Position numbers and translations under genes: made by a program. From contig NC_134031.1 in NCBI RefSeq assembly GCF_964204645.1, positions 434,001 to 498,000 on the forward strand: a stretch of DNA of 64,000 bases, read 5' to 3'. Under the pieces are notes generated by a model, which was given only the letters and a program-made list of their open reading frames with translations, searched no databases and was not told the origin of the DNA. Positions 35,723 to 49,100 of this stretch are shown in pieces. Numbering within the stretch: position 1 is the stretch's first letter; every line of letters starts with the position of its first letter. The DNA comes from Tubulanus polymorphus (taxonomy: Eukaryota > Nemertea > Palaeonemertea > Tubulaniformes > Tubulanidae).

Positions 35723-38218
35723 CTATTGCGTCGGTAATTGTTCGATTGGAGTGAAAAATTTGAAATCCTCCGGGAACAGTCGATGAGCCTGCGGATACAT
35801 GAGTTTATACGACTGTCTTATCGTCACCTCGGCAACACCAGCTATATCACCTATATCTATAAATATACAATACAACTCACAGTACACAGACTTCGGTCAA
35901 TTAGTTCTCAAGATGAAGACTAGATGTACTGCCCTCCCATTTAACCCCAGGTTTTCTCAATGTACATCTCTACACAAATACATAGTAAAACACCCCCGAT
36001 ATACCGTCACAATCATTCTACACCGACGTGGGCGGTATATCGGGGTTCACAGTACTTTACCTTTTTGTGATTTTTTATCTTGTGAAGCTTGCGATGCCAT
36101 ATAGATGGCAGCAGCGGCAACTGATATCGGGCTTCGTCTGAAATCACAGGAGTTTATCGTTGATTATATGAATAAATATTCAGATTTATTGCGACGTAAC
36201 AATGATTGTAAAACTAACCCGGAAACAAGATCCAAATCAACAGCTTTTCTAGCGATAAATGTTGCACCTTTCTGAACACTGTTCGGTAAACCAAGATTGG
36301 AACAAAATCGAGACTGGAAAATAATAAAACATCATACACTGATAAACAGGTTAATTACATTTAAACACTCTACATGTAGTCTCTCAGGGGACTTTATCAT
36401 CAGTAGTAGAGATGAGACTCTAAGGACTCTATATGAAGCCTTTAAGGACTCTCAATCTATAGTAATCTTTGTAAGACTGACCATGAAGTCGCCTGTCGTA
36501 ATTAATTCCACATTCGTCTCCAATGTTTTCAGGATGTGTTTGAAAACGCGTCCAATTTCTTTTTTTGATACTTTTGAAACGGCACAAATTTCTACAAAAC
36601 AATGAGACAATTAAAGCAGAGAATCCCAGGTGCAGGGGGTTAAGTCTGGGGGTGGACATCCGGGGTGTGGGGGGTTGTGAAGAATGATCGTACCTTTCAA
36701 TGTACGTGGAACTCCCTCTTGTCGACATGCTATATATAAACATGCAGCTGATATTGCGTCATTGCTTCTTCCTTTTAACGCTTTAGTTTCGTGAACCTGT
36801 TTAAAAAGTGTGTCCGCTCGATCCTATAAAATATAATAACCATCAACCAAAATTTGTTCATGATCCACAACAGGTAAAATACAAATTAGCTAGTTACAGT
36901 TGTTCAGTTGTGAACTAGAGTTAACCCTGAACTCAGGATCCAGTTCCACAGTTGTGAACTAGAGTTAACTCTGAACTCAGGATCCAGTTCTACAGTTGTG
37001 GGTTAGAGTTAGACCTGAACTCAGGATCCAGTTGCACAGTTGTGAGTTAGAGTTAACTCTGAACTAAGGATCCAGTTGCACAGTTGTGAGTTAGAGTAAA
37101 CTCTGAACTCAGGATCCAGTTCTACAGTTGTGGGTTAGAGTTAACTCTGAACTCAGGATCCAGTTCCACAGTTGTGAGTTAGAGTTAACTCTGAACCAAA
37201 TCTTAACAAAAAAATCTTTTTAAACACTTACTATGATCATTCTCGGTAGATTTAACCGATCAGCCATTTGAGCGATCTCACGGAATGCACCTAGTAGCGC
37301 CCTCTCTGAACTACTTAACTATAATCAAATACAATACAACAAACATCAATTAAAACTGCCAGCCTCCCCTCATCCTCCCTCACCCCTCGTGAGTGTTGTT
37401 TGTACACAACTTACAGTTCGTCTGTTTTTATACATCTGTGCACCGAAAGCATCGACTTGTGCCGTCTTTTTGTCTTGCATTATCATCGTTGATAGATCAC
37501 CGCCCCCTAGTAGTGGATTCTGAAACCGAAATACAATCATCGATCAATAGGTTCTCCGATCGGAGGAGGAAACATGGAATCTCGGAGGAGAAACAATAAT
37601 TACCTCTGCTGCTCCAACACGAGATGAATCTTTAGTGTCTTTATCATTACTGAATGTTCTCCATTCAGAACCAACATCTATTACTCTGTAACAACGACAT
37701 ACACATCATTAACAACTGACAGTTAGTGGCAGGTTAACTCAAATCCTGACAGTGTCTCTGCATTTTTACAAATTTGTAAATATCCGATCGTGAAACTAAA
37801 CCACAGACAGGTTACTGACTATGCACCTACCTATCGCCAATAACCATTCCACATTCGGAACAGATCATATCACCAGCATGATAATCCTCTACTAGATGTG
37901 CCTCAGGGTGATATATACAACCAACACCAGCTCTACCTGCAGCTCCTCGACTCCTAAACATATTAACAAAAACACAATGTCACCGACCGTCAATAAATCT
38001 GAATTTGTTTGATCAGATCAGACACAGCCGATTGTAAAACTTTTCCATCAATGAAATCGTTAGAATTGACTTGAGAGATTTTCAGGAAGATTGCTGGTAT
38101 ACACAGGGTTAAATACCAGCGTGTGAATTATCAATCAATATGAGATATTACTGTCAATATGTGACTTTTATTGGATTGGAAACAAACAAAATTTATTTAC
38201 TTACCCGGACGCCGCCAT
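35723..38218 (-). CDS. GTF2B: transcription initiation factor IIB
   Basis: Bridges TBP-bound promoter DNA and RNA polymerase II in the nucleus. Ten exons, 318 residues (human 316): 38218-38205, 37953-37831, 37685-37604, 37519-37415, 37318-37232, 36823-36694, 36591-36482, 36313-36219, 36137-36061, 35856-35723. The zinc ribbon CIYHPEAH...MICSEC uses Cys17, His20, Cys36 and Cys39. The B-finger/reader region is [20 protein letters not shown]. The two cyclin-like repeats follow ([85 protein letters not shown]). It ends [13 protein letters not shown]. The first coding exon is only 14 bp. It is divergent from ENDOG, with 623 bp between the start codons. Confidence 0.97.
35994..36046. mobile_element. 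53-bp hairpin element in GTF2B intron
   Basis: Perfect inverted arms CCCCGATATACCG and CGGTATATCGGGG about 26 bp apart. Probably a minimal MITE; a structural RNA element is also possible. Confidence 0.5.
36898..37215. repeat. family-A 44-bp array, about 7 copies
   Basis: Tandem units beginning GGATCCAGTTCCACAGTTGT, in the GTF2B intron immediately upstream of exon 6. It is the same unit as at 3672 and 46601. Confidence 0.9.
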
Positions 38219-38841
38219 TTTGAATAGTCTCCGAAATTTCGCTTGAATTTTGCGAGAACGGTTAGAGAAATCAATGAAAAATTAATTTCACCCAAAGCAA
38301 AGAAATAAGTATCTAAGAAGTAGTTTTACTATGACCAGACAGAGGATTTTTAGAAATTATGAATTAATCGATGTTGAGATTATCCTATCCACTGGGTTTT
38401 CCCCAGAAATTCAACACTTCCGGTTTTATTCTGCAGACTTCCATAAATCGGCGATGTAAAGTTTGGTCGTCAATGTGGCAGATCAAATCTATGCCAGGAA
38501 GATTCCGTACTATAACTCAAACTGAGTATCCATGCTTCACTGAAATATCGGAACACAAAACACTATTTTTTCTACCAAAATTGGCCAAATCAATGACTAA
38601 ATGAATGAGTATCACTTTTTAAAATATTCTTCTATAGAATTATATTAATTATTGGTGTAAAAGACTCAAATACAAGATTTATTGTCCACACGGGTAAACC
38701 GCCGTGTCGGGTAGTTTGGAACAAAAGTTAGACTTTTATTCATAGATACCCTCTGAGGTGTCAGGTTACAGCCGTAGACTTTACATGACAAATCTTCCAG
38801 AAATTAAAATTTAATTTGAGTTTGTTGCTTTTGTTTATAAA
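38219..38841. promoter_or_regulatory. shared upstream region of GTF2B and ENDOG
   Basis: The two genes start 623 bp apart on opposite strands, so their promoters lie in this interval; it may act bidirectionally. No TATA box is convincing. The open frame at 38371-38604 shows no similarity. Confidence 0.5.
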
Positions 38842-40147
38842 GTGATGATAATGTCTAGAATACGCAATATATCGATAATAGCGAGTTTAGGTGTTGGAGC
38901 TTGGATCGGTAGAGAATATGAGAAAACTCGATCAAACTCCAACAATACTCCAAACACTCCAATGAACAGCTCCAGCAATCTCATTAACAACAGACAATCT
39001 GAATCGATATTTACCTCAATAATACCCATAGTCAGCGCCGCTAGAAATGTACCCGCTGTTCCTATGGACTACTCGGTCACTCCCTCAGCACCGGCGCCCT
39101 CTAAACTACCGAATAAAAACCTCACTGAAATCACGCGATTCGGTTTCCCGGGATTTGATAATATTCGTAGTCGCGACGATTACGTGATTTCGTACGATCG
39201 CAGAAACAGAATCCCGCGTTGGGTCCTCGAACATCTGAACCCGCAGAAAATACAAAATCAAAACTCGTCGGTCGTCGATCGCGAGAAAAGTGAATTTAAA
39301 GAAGATCAGACGATATTACCGATGTTTAGATCGAGTAATAGCGATTATAGACGTAGTGGTTATGATCGAGGTCACATGGCTGCTGCGGGGAATCATAGAA
39401 TCAATCAACACAGCTGTGATGAAACATTCATTCTCAGTAACATCGCACCTCAGGTAAAACTACTGAACCCTCACGAGGGCTAGTTAATACCCTGGGCCCA
39501 GTTCCACAGGTCTGAGTTAAGATTTGACTCTGGGTTAAAACATTGAAAATGAACTAACTTTAACTCGGAGTTAACTCTAACTCTCAACTGTGGAACTGGA
39601 TCCTAATCATTTGTGGCAAGCTTTTCTCATCGCATCGTCCTGTTTCCTGTTTACAGGTTGGTAATGGTTTTAATCGTCATGCTTGGAATGATTTAGAACG
39701 ATACGTTCGACATTTAACTCGTCAAAATAAAAATATCTATATCTGCACCGGACCGCTGTTTCTACCGAGGTAAGAAACCCACTCATTCCTGCCCCACCTG
39801 AAGGAAACATTCTCTGTTTCATGTTTCATAGATATTCCTCTCTATCTGTTTCATGTTTCAGGAGAGAAAAAGACGGAAAAGTTTACGTCAAATACGAAGT
39901 GATCGGACAAAATAACGTTGCCGTGCCGACGCATTTCTTTAAAGTAATCGTCATGGAAACTAACAGTGGAACGTATAGCATTTCATCGTTCGTTTTACCG
40001 AATGAAGTTTTACCGGAAAAAGTGAATTTATTAAATTATTTAGTTCCATTAGATTCTATAGAGAGAGCGGCTGGATTGGTCTTCTTCGATAAGTTACCTA
40101 AAAATATATTCACGAATATTAATGGACAACGGAATAATCAGTCTTAA
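38842..40147 (+). CDS. ENDOG: endonuclease G, mitochondrial
   Basis: A DNA/RNA non-specific beta-beta-alpha-metal nuclease of the mitochondrial intermembrane space, linked to mtDNA turnover and apoptotic DNA cutting. Three exons: 38842-39453, 39657-39769 and 39862-40147, giving 336 residues. The first ATG is one of three in MMIMS; the second or third could be used. Residues about 9-21 (NISIIASLGVGAW) give a membrane/targeting segment, then a Ser/Asn-rich linker. Catalytic motif YDRGHMAAAGNHR (His178) and metal-binding Asn200 in FILSNIAPQ are intact. YICTGPLFLPR and YVKYEVIGQNNVAVPTHFFK match the family. Intron 1 holds a family-A element. A 30-bp satellite begins about 35 bp after the stop and precedes an AATAAA at 40399, so it may lie in the 3' UTR. 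Confidence 0.96.
39493..39604. mobile_element. family-A inverted-repeat element in ENDOG intron 1
   Basis: Inverted ends GGGCCCAGTTCCACAG and CTGTGGAACTGGATCC, palindromic interior, 40 bp downstream of exon 1. Confidence 0.82.
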
Positions 40148-40183
40148 TTCGGAAATACTGATTGGATAATCTGGGAGGAGCTA

Positions 40184-40381
40184 CACTACGCTCTGATTGG
40201 ATGAAATCAGAGGAGCTGCGTGCTGATTGGATGAAATCAGAGGAGCTGCGTGCTGATTGGATAATCTGGGAGAGGCTACTCTCTGATAGGATGAAATCAG
40301 AGGAGCTGCGTGCTGATTGGATGAAATCAGAGAAGCTGCGTGCTGATTGGATGAAATCAGAGGAGCTGCGTGCTGATTGGA
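40184..40381. repeat. 30-bp minisatellite, about 6.5 copies
   Basis: The unit contains CTGATTGGATGAAATCAGAG; one variant unit (ATAATCTGGGAG) recurs. It begins just after the ENDOG stop. Confidence 0.92.
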
Positions 40382-40763
40382 AAGAACTTATAAAACAGAA
40401 TAAACGGTTTGTTTAACAAGCCTCAATTTCGGCTGAACTTGAGATTTATTTATCGGATAAATAAATTAACAGAATCAGATTATACTGCGTTCCGCATTTA
40501 CGGAATAAAGAAAGACTAAATCAAAGCAGTTTTCAGTTGCTAGTTATTGTAAACAGCACGCGTAGCTATTTTGTACATGTATTTTGCTCGCAAAAAAAGA
40601 AATAAAGCATTATTTTTACTTGAATTTTACAAATGAAGAATTATTTACCTTAACTTTTATAAGGAATTTTCGCTCAAATTTTGAATTGCACCTTTTTACA
40701 TAGATATGACATAAATAACGTAGAAACGATTAGAATTTGTAAATAAAATGATAATGATTAATA

Positions 40764-41083
40764 TGCTCTGTATTGCGTCGAGATACAGCCCTGTATGTAT
40801 AAACATACACTCTGTATTGCGTCGAGATACAGCCCTGTATGCGTAAACATACACTCTGTATTGCATCGAGATACAGCCCTGTATGTATAAACATACACTC
40901 TGTATTGCGTCGAGATACAGCCCTGTATGCGTACACATACACTCTGTATTGCGTCGAGATACAGCCCTGTATGCGTAAACATACACTCCGTATTGCGTCG
41001 AGATACAGCCCTGTATACGTAAACATACACTCTGTATTGCGTCGAGATACAGCCCTGTATGCGTAAACATACACTCTGTATTT
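40764..41083. repeat. 44-bp minisatellite, about 7 copies
   Basis: The unit contains GCGTCGAGATACAGCCCTGT. With a 44-bp period all three minus-strand frames stay open, giving spurious Cys/Tyr-rich frames. Confidence 0.93.
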
Positions 41084-41442
41084 TGGTCATTATACAGTGC
41101 ATATTGCATCAATAATTACTGCACTAAGCATACTACAGTAAACTCCTTACTCAGTACAAGTCAACGCAGTGAATTTTAGGCAGATTGTTTTGATTTGAAT
41201 TCTCTTTTGACGCGTTCGTTTCAACTAAAATACAAAATCAAAACCTGCCTTACTAAAATTCACTTCTATTTTCATGATTCTGAACTGTGTGAAATATTTA
41301 CAATGCTACAGAATAAGGTGCAGTTTACTATAGCTGAAATGCAGAAATGAATACACTGCGTTACAAAACACAGAAACAAAAACTAAAACACATTAAACAC
41401 TAAATAAATTTAACACAGATCTATCTCTTTACAACAGAGGAA

Positions 41443-41833
41443 CCTTGCACTGAGAGTGGAGACTCATCAGATACATACAGTGGAACCTCGCACTGAGAGT
41501 CGGTCTCAACTGGTGGAGACTCATCAGATACATACAGTGGAACCTCGCACTGAGAGTCGGTCTCAACTGGTGGAGACTCATCAGATACATACAGCGGAAC
41601 CTCGTACTGAGAGTCAGTCTCAACTGGTGGAGACTCATCAGATATATACAGCGGAACCTCGCACTGAGAGTCAGTCTCAACTGGTGGAGACTCATCAGAT
41701 ACATACAGTGGAACCTCGCACTGAGAGTCAGTCTCAACTGGTGGAGACTCATCAGATACATACAGTGGAACCTCGCACTGAGAGTCTGTCTCAACTGGTG
41801 GAGACTCATCAGATACATACAGTGGAACCTCGC
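41443..41833. repeat. 57-bp minisatellite, about 7 copies
   Basis: The unit contains TGGAGACTCATCAGATACAT; the period is a multiple of three, so long open frames appear on both strands. Confidence 0.93.
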
Positions 41834-42750
41834 ACTACAACGTTCTTCAGGAGAGTATGTTCATAACATACAATTTATCGTTATATCCAAACTACGATTG
41901 TCCGACTTCGGATGAAATTCTAGGTTTGTTACAACCGGTAAATCATAATATCTGAGAGGTCATTAAAAAGAAGTTTCACTGTAGATACAGAACTGTGAGT
42001 CTGGTCAATGATGAACGCGTTCCCCTACAACAACTACGGTAGTACCAGTAGTCTTCAGAGGTGCCAGTTGGGCAGTCATGACTTAGATTTAAAACCAATC
42101 TGAGACCACTTTAGTTTCATAGCCGATCTAACAACTTAAGACCAGTCTAAGACCAGTTTTTGCTCTGTATTGTTAAGCTAAACAACATTTAATTAACAAA
42201 TTAATTTGATCTTTACAAACAGTTTACAATTAAGAGACTTCTCATATATACCACAAACTATACCGGAGGGTACTACAAGAGGTAATGGTAAATTTATTCA
42301 TTATTCTATCAGGAATGATAATAACTATCATGCACGTGTAAAGTCTGATCGCTATATTAATATAGTATTATCATATAAAATAAAATAAACGTTTGTTTAT
42401 TCGGTTTGTACCCTGTGTTCTGGAATGATGTGACCTCTTAACAATTTAAACAGGGAATGAATATCAATGGGAGAGATGGTCGTTTCAATGTTTACCAAAC
42501 ACTGATCACCACAACCTCAAATAAACAAGGTCGCATTAAAATCTCAAAGGTTTATCAAATCACAGAGGAACAAAAAAAAACAGCAGCAAAAATATCAACT
42601 TTATTTAATACATATAAACACTGATATGTGTGTGGTTTACACGAGACACATTACTGTTAGTTTGACTCATTTCTAATACTTCAAAACTCACAAACTTCAC
42701 GAATATTCAGGATCCAGTTCCACAGTTGTGAGGTGAAATCAGTTGATTTT

Positions 42751-43073
42751 CAGGGGTAGATCCAGACAGGAGCAAGCAATCCCGGTTCAGGTCCAGACAG
42801 GAGCACAAGGAGCCTGCGCGCTCCCATCGCAATTCTCTAGTGCCATTTTGAATATACAATTGCAACATATTTCAAAGCATTTTTCCCACCCACAAATCAC
42901 GATTTAGCTTATATTTTCTGTAACTTTCTTTAAGTACCGAGAAATGGTATGAAAATGCACCAAATTTTTTAAAATTTCCAGACCCCTGTTTTGGCTCGGC
43001 GCTCGCTGTGCACGGATACTAGCCACTTTATGCCCAATTCATTTCTTTGTGCTCCTGTTAAAGTCTACCCCTG
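42751..43073. mobile_element. 323-bp hAT-like non-autonomous element
   Basis: Terminal inverted repeats CAGGGGTAGA...ACAGGAGCA and the reverse complement TGCTCCTGT...TCTACCCCTG. The CAGGGG terminus resembles hAT elements. No clear 8-bp target duplication was found at the flanks. Confidence 0.65.
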
Positions 43074-43153
43074 GAGTTGTCACTGATTCTCAATGTTTTA
43101 ACACTATAGATTCTAACCCAGAACTGTAGAACTGGATTCAGCTGTTGACACGA

Positions 43154-46100
43154 TTAGAGATTAGTTTGAGGGTCGGTATGTGAGAGAGGATCACTATGCG
43201 ACTGAGGGTCACTACGCGAGGGTGTTTGAGGGTCACTACACGAGGGTGACTGATCCGTTAAATCAATAACTCCATCCTCTTTATGAGATTGAGCGACCGC
43301 TATGTGTAAACACTGAACCCACTGTTCCGTATTTTTACCGTCTTTTCCTTTCAGGATATATTTCTGATCATCGTTTGTGAATATTTCGAAAGCTTTTGGA
43401 ATGTCTCGCGTTCCGTGTCGGATTGCTTTCACGCTCTGGATTTTACTCACAGGAAGAGTAGCTTTTCTCTGAAAATATAAAATCGTGACAAACTGTTTTA
43501 TACAGTAGATGATTGATAGACTCATCAACTTCTACAAATACTGGCGATCCAGTTCCACAGGTCTGACTCAGAACTGAGTAAAAATTTGAATCATTGAAAA
43601 TGAATTGATTTTAACTCGGAGTTAACGCTAACTCACAGCTGTGAAACTGGTTCTTGAGTTCAGAGTTAACTCTCATTCATAACTGTAGAACTGGGTCTTG
43701 AGTTCAGAGTGAACTCTAACTCACAACTGTGTAACTGGGTCCTGAGTTCAGAGTTAACGCTAACTCACAACAATGGAACTGGAACCTGAGTTCACAGTTA
43801 ACTCTAACTCACAACTGTGTAACTGATTCTTGAGTTCAGAGTTAACTCTAATTCATAACTGAAGAACTGGATCCTGAGTTCAGAGTTAACTCTAACTCAC
43901 AAGTGTGCAACTGACTCACAATATTGTGGAACCGGATCCTGGAGATTTGTTAGAGTCTACTGTAGGTGAATAGTGACAAACACATCTGAATTAAAAACTT
44001 ACTGAATCACTTTTACTGTACGTTATTTGAGCACCGGATAATGTGAAATATCGCGTTTTCCAACGTTTGAAAAAATTCCATCTTCCTTTTTTCTCCTTCA
44101 GTTGACCCTAAAATCAATAAAATAAACTATCCAGTGAGATTTACAGGAACAACACTTGTAATTCGTAATCTAAGGAGCAGCAGTAACCAACCTCGATGAC
44201 CGGAGCACCATCTTGCAGCAGATCTGAGAGTTTCTCAGGATCATCGCACGTAAAACAGCACCAAACTTTCAACGTAGCGTTAAACATAAACATATCGAAA
44301 AACCTCGCTCCGTGCAGTTCACGTAATAATAAATCCTGTTCCTAAAAATACAAAAACATACAAATCATATACTTATAACTACTGCTTGTATTCTTCTGTA
44401 TGCAGCAATGAATCTAATGTGATTGTATCAGATTATTGTGGTACCCAGTGCGGTAGAATATAAAATGTTTCCTACTCTAATTCACATGAAGCCCTGGCCC
44501 GGAATTCACTTGTTGCCCCGCAGAGAATACCGGGTATTCATTAGTAGAGTAAGATCCAATGCAGTCTATTGTGGAACTTTACCTTTTGAGAAGGGAATGC
44601 TGAGAAGACGAGTTGAGTGAATGTATCTAATCTCAGTTTATCCCAGGTTGATTTAATCAATGCTACAGTTGGATCGCTCTGACTCAGAGCGCAAGGAGAC
44701 TTTGCCTAAAATTAAATTACACTTATTACAGTTACATCGACAAATCAGGATCCAGTTCCACAGTTTTGACTCAAGGGTTAGAATTGGTTAATTTCAAATT
44801 TCTAAAATCTTGGAGTCATATTTAACGGAGAACTGCAGAACTGAGAATTATCATACTGCAACGCCATCTACCTGTTCAGAGAGAAACATGATATGTATCC
44901 AAGTTTTCGGCATTTTCGTTTTCACATAGAAATAATTTCCGCTGTACAAACAATGAGGACTGCAACCGCTACAGGAGAACTGTAAACACAATCTACGTTT
45001 CGACTTGCGTTCTGTACAGGAGATAAATAAATAAATCAATCGGTTTGAACTAAGATTGTATGTGTTGGATCTGAGTTAATGCAGTACAAACAGCAGCAGG
45101 ATCCAAATCAACAATGCAACTCATTGGTGATATCTTAAGTTTGTTTTGCTGACATTTATGAGATTTATCTAAATGCCATTTTCAGAAAAACAGTAATTAA
45201 AATTCATCAATGTTTCTCTGGAGCCAGTTCCACAGTTGTGAGTTAACTCAGAGTTAATGTAAGTTCATTTTCAATGAGTTAACTCAAGAGTTAAATCTTA
45301 ACTCGGAACAGTGGAACTGGACCCTGAAGTTGGGATTGAGATAATTCTGCAGCAGCACCTGCACCTGCAGCTGCAGCAGCACTAGCAGCAGCTTACCTTC
45401 AACTGAAGCCTTACACGGAATCGGTAATTTATGCGAAACGTTTCCGATATAAGATTTAATCTTATCTAAATGTTTATCACAGAAATGTTGAATTGAATCA
45501 CGAACTGGGAGGTTATTATTCTATAAAATATAAACAATACAGAATCAGAATAAATAACAATATTAATCTACGATCAATAACTGCTGTAAAACCTCACCTG
45601 TGTACCGCCGTTAGAATGAGGACTTTCAGATAAACTATCAGCGTATGTCGGAGACTCTGAGGGTGAACCGCTGCAAACAAAAAACATCACATAGAACCTT
45701 TATCAACTTACTCAAAACCAAGGCATCGTTTCATGAAAAAGTCTGGGTCCAAACGTCAACACTATGATTAACGCCTAAATTGATTTGATGAAATTAGAAG
45801 ATTTCGTCATGGTTTCATGGGATCTCTAAGTATCGAACTGTTTTGTGAGAATGTGCTCTGGTGGGTGAACTAACTAATAGTTCGTACTGCTACCTGGCTT
45901 TAGCTGTAGAGATACTGTCTAATAATACACCATCTTCTTCTATATCTGTTTGTACTGATATTGATTTCACTTCTTTACCTCCTGCAGAATCCCTGCATTA
46001 AATATAAACCACTGGTCAAATTTCATTAACACCAGACGCTAGGAATATTAACACTCAGCCAACACAAGCGAACATATGATGACATTAAGTGTAACTTACC

Positions 46101-49100
46101 CTTTACTGTTGATAAGATCTCTGATCTGACTGATAAGACTCGATGCCGATGAACTGTGTTGTTCATATTTCACTAATACACCGATGTGTCCAGTTACTAG
46201 ATCTGTGTACAGTTCACCGAGTGATTTGATTTCTTGTAACAGCAATGTAAGATTATTCAGATCAGCTTCTGCTAATTGTTCGACCAACCACAGTAAACAT
46301 TCTTCAGCTCTACACTGAAAACATAAAAAACATCCGAAAATCATTACTCTATTCATCAAAGAACTGGGGTAGAAATATAGAAGACTGCAAGCGCTTGACT
46401 CTGATCTACAGTTCACTGTTCTCATGGGACCAATCATATTCCCTGTGAGGCAGCAAGTGAATTTAGGGGCAGTCAGCACATGTATTGGAGTAGGAAATTC
46501 CAAAAATTTTCTCACATAGGGCACTTGTATAATCGGAGGCAATCAGCTCCGAGACAAGAGTACCACTGTATAGGATTTAACAAACAGATTTCTGGTAGCC
46601 AGGATCCAATCCTGAGTTGTGAGACAGAGTTAGAAATAACTCTGAACTCAGGATCCAGTTCCACAGTTGTGAGTTAGAGTTAATTCTGAACTCAGGATCC
46701 AGTTCCACAGTTGTGAGTTAGAGATAACTCTGAACTCAGGATCCAGTTCCACAGTTGTGAGTTAGAGTTAACTCTGAACTCAGGATCCAGTTCCACAGTT
46801 GTGAGTTAGAGTTAACTCACAAATCTTAACTCAGAACTGTGGAACTGTTAGCCTGATTATAAACTCACCTGATTACTCGATCCTACAGCTGAGATGAGTT
46901 TAATTACAGCTGGTAGAACAGTCGTCTGCTGACCAGCGATCGTTTTTAGTTTCGGTAAATACTCAATGAATGCCTCGATGTTTAACACAACGATATGTGT
47001 GAATATCTCTAATACTAAACCAGTGAATACTATATTAGACAATAACGTCATTAATACATCAACATGATTCACCAATAACTGAAAATATAATCAACATGAT
47101 TTACTATTAACTGAATATATAACAAACTTTATCAATATTTACACATTAATCTACAAATAAACAACAAATTTGGTGAGAAAAGTATTTCTACAATACAGTT
47201 TCGGATCCGACTTGTCTTGAGCGGAGTCTACTGTACCATCCAACTCAGATATCACTGTCAAGTCAAAAGAACGGACTTGAGCGGAGTCTACTGTATCATC
47301 CAACTCGGATATCACTCTCAAGTCAAAAGATCAGACTTGAGCGGAGTCTACTGTACCATCCAACTCAGATATCGCTCTCAAGTCAAAAGATCAGACTTGA
47401 GCGGAGTCTACTGTACCATCCAACTCAGATATCGCTCTCAAGTCAAAAGATCAGACTTGAGCAGAGTCTACTGTATCATCCAACTCAGATATCACTCTCA
47501 AGTCAAATGATCTGACTTGAGCGGAGTCTACTGTATCATCCAACTCAGATATCACTGTCAAGTCAAAAGAACGGACTTGAGCGGAGTCTACTGTATCATC
47601 CAACTCGGATATCACTCTCAAGTCAAAAGATCAGACTTGAGCGGAGTCTACAGTATCATCCAACTCAGATATCACTCTCAAGTCAAAAGATCAGACTTGA
47701 GCGGAGTCTACTGTATCATCCAACTCAGATATCACTCTCAAGTCAAAAGATCAGACTTGAGCGGAGTCTACTGTATCATCCAACTCGGATATCACTCTCA
47801 AGTCAAATGATCAGACTTGAGCGGAGTCTACTGTATCATCCAACTCGGATATCACTCTCAAGTCAAAAGATCAGACTTGAGCGGAGTCTACTGTACCATC
47901 CAACTCAGATATCACTCTCAAGTCAAAACATCTGACTTGAGCTGAGTCTACTGTATCATCCAACTCAGATATCACTCTCAAGTCAAAAGATCAGACTTGA
48001 GCGGAGTCTACTGTACCATCCAACTCAGATATCACTCTCAAGTCAAAAGATCCGACTTGAGCGGAGTCTACTGTATCATCCAACTCAGATATCACTGTCA
48101 AGTCAAAAGAACGGACTTGAGCGGAGTCTACTGTGTCATCCAACTCGGATATCACTCTCAAGTCAAAAGATCAGACTTGAGCGGAGTCTACAGTATCATC
48201 CAACTCAGATATCACTCTCAAGTCAAAAGATCAGACTTGAGCGGAGTCTACTGTATCATCCAACTCAGATATCACTCTCAAGTCAAAAGATCAGACTTGA
48301 GCGGAGTCTACTGTATCATCCAACTCGGATATCACTCTCAAGTCAAATGATCAGACTTGAGCGGAGTCTACTGTATCATCCAACTCAGATATCACTCTCA
48401 AGTCAAAACATCTGACTTGAGCTGAGTCTACTGTATCATCCAACTCAGATATCACTCTCAAGTCAAAAGATCAGACTTGAGCGGAGTCTACTGTACCATC
48501 CAACTCAGATATCACTCTCAAGTCAAAACATCTGACTTGAGCTGAGTCTACTGTATCATCCAACTCAGATATCACTCTCAAGTCAAAAGATCAGACTTGA
48601 GCGGAGTCTACTGTACCATCCAACTCAGATATCACTCTCAAGTCAAAAGATCCGACTTGTCTTGAGCGGAGTCTACTGTACCATCCAACTCAGATATCAC
48701 TCTCAAGTCAAAAGATCAGACTTGAGCGGAGTCTACTGTACCATCCAACTCAGATATCACTCTCAAGTCAAAAGATCAGACTTGAGCGGAGTCTACTGTA
48801 TCATCCAACTCAGATATCACTCTCAAGTCAAAACATCTGACTTGAGCTGAGTCTACTGTATCATCCAACTTAGATATCACTCTCAAGTCAATAGATCAGA
48901 CTTGAGCGGAGTCTACTGTACCATCCAACACAGATATCACTCTCAAGTTAAAAGTCAAAAGATCCGAATTGAGTGGAGTCTACTGTACCATCCAACTCAG
49001 ATATCACTCTCAAGTCAAAAGGTCAGACTTGAGCGGAGTCTACTGTATCATCCAACTTAGATATCACTCTCAAGTCAAAAGGTCAGACTTGAGCGGAGTC

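Larger units (their letters stand above)
40148..43153. other. intergenic region between ENDOG and VEPH1 3' ends
   Basis: No gene seen. Contains three minisatellites, a 323-bp MITE and a degraded family-B element (near 42063-42160). ENDOG and VEPH1 are convergent, so both 3' UTRs lie here. Confidence 0.5.

Noticed and set aside
40696-41866. Repeat-encoded Tyr/Cys and His/Leu-rich frames on both strands
   Set aside because: Artefacts of the 44-bp and 57-bp satellites downstream of ENDOG.
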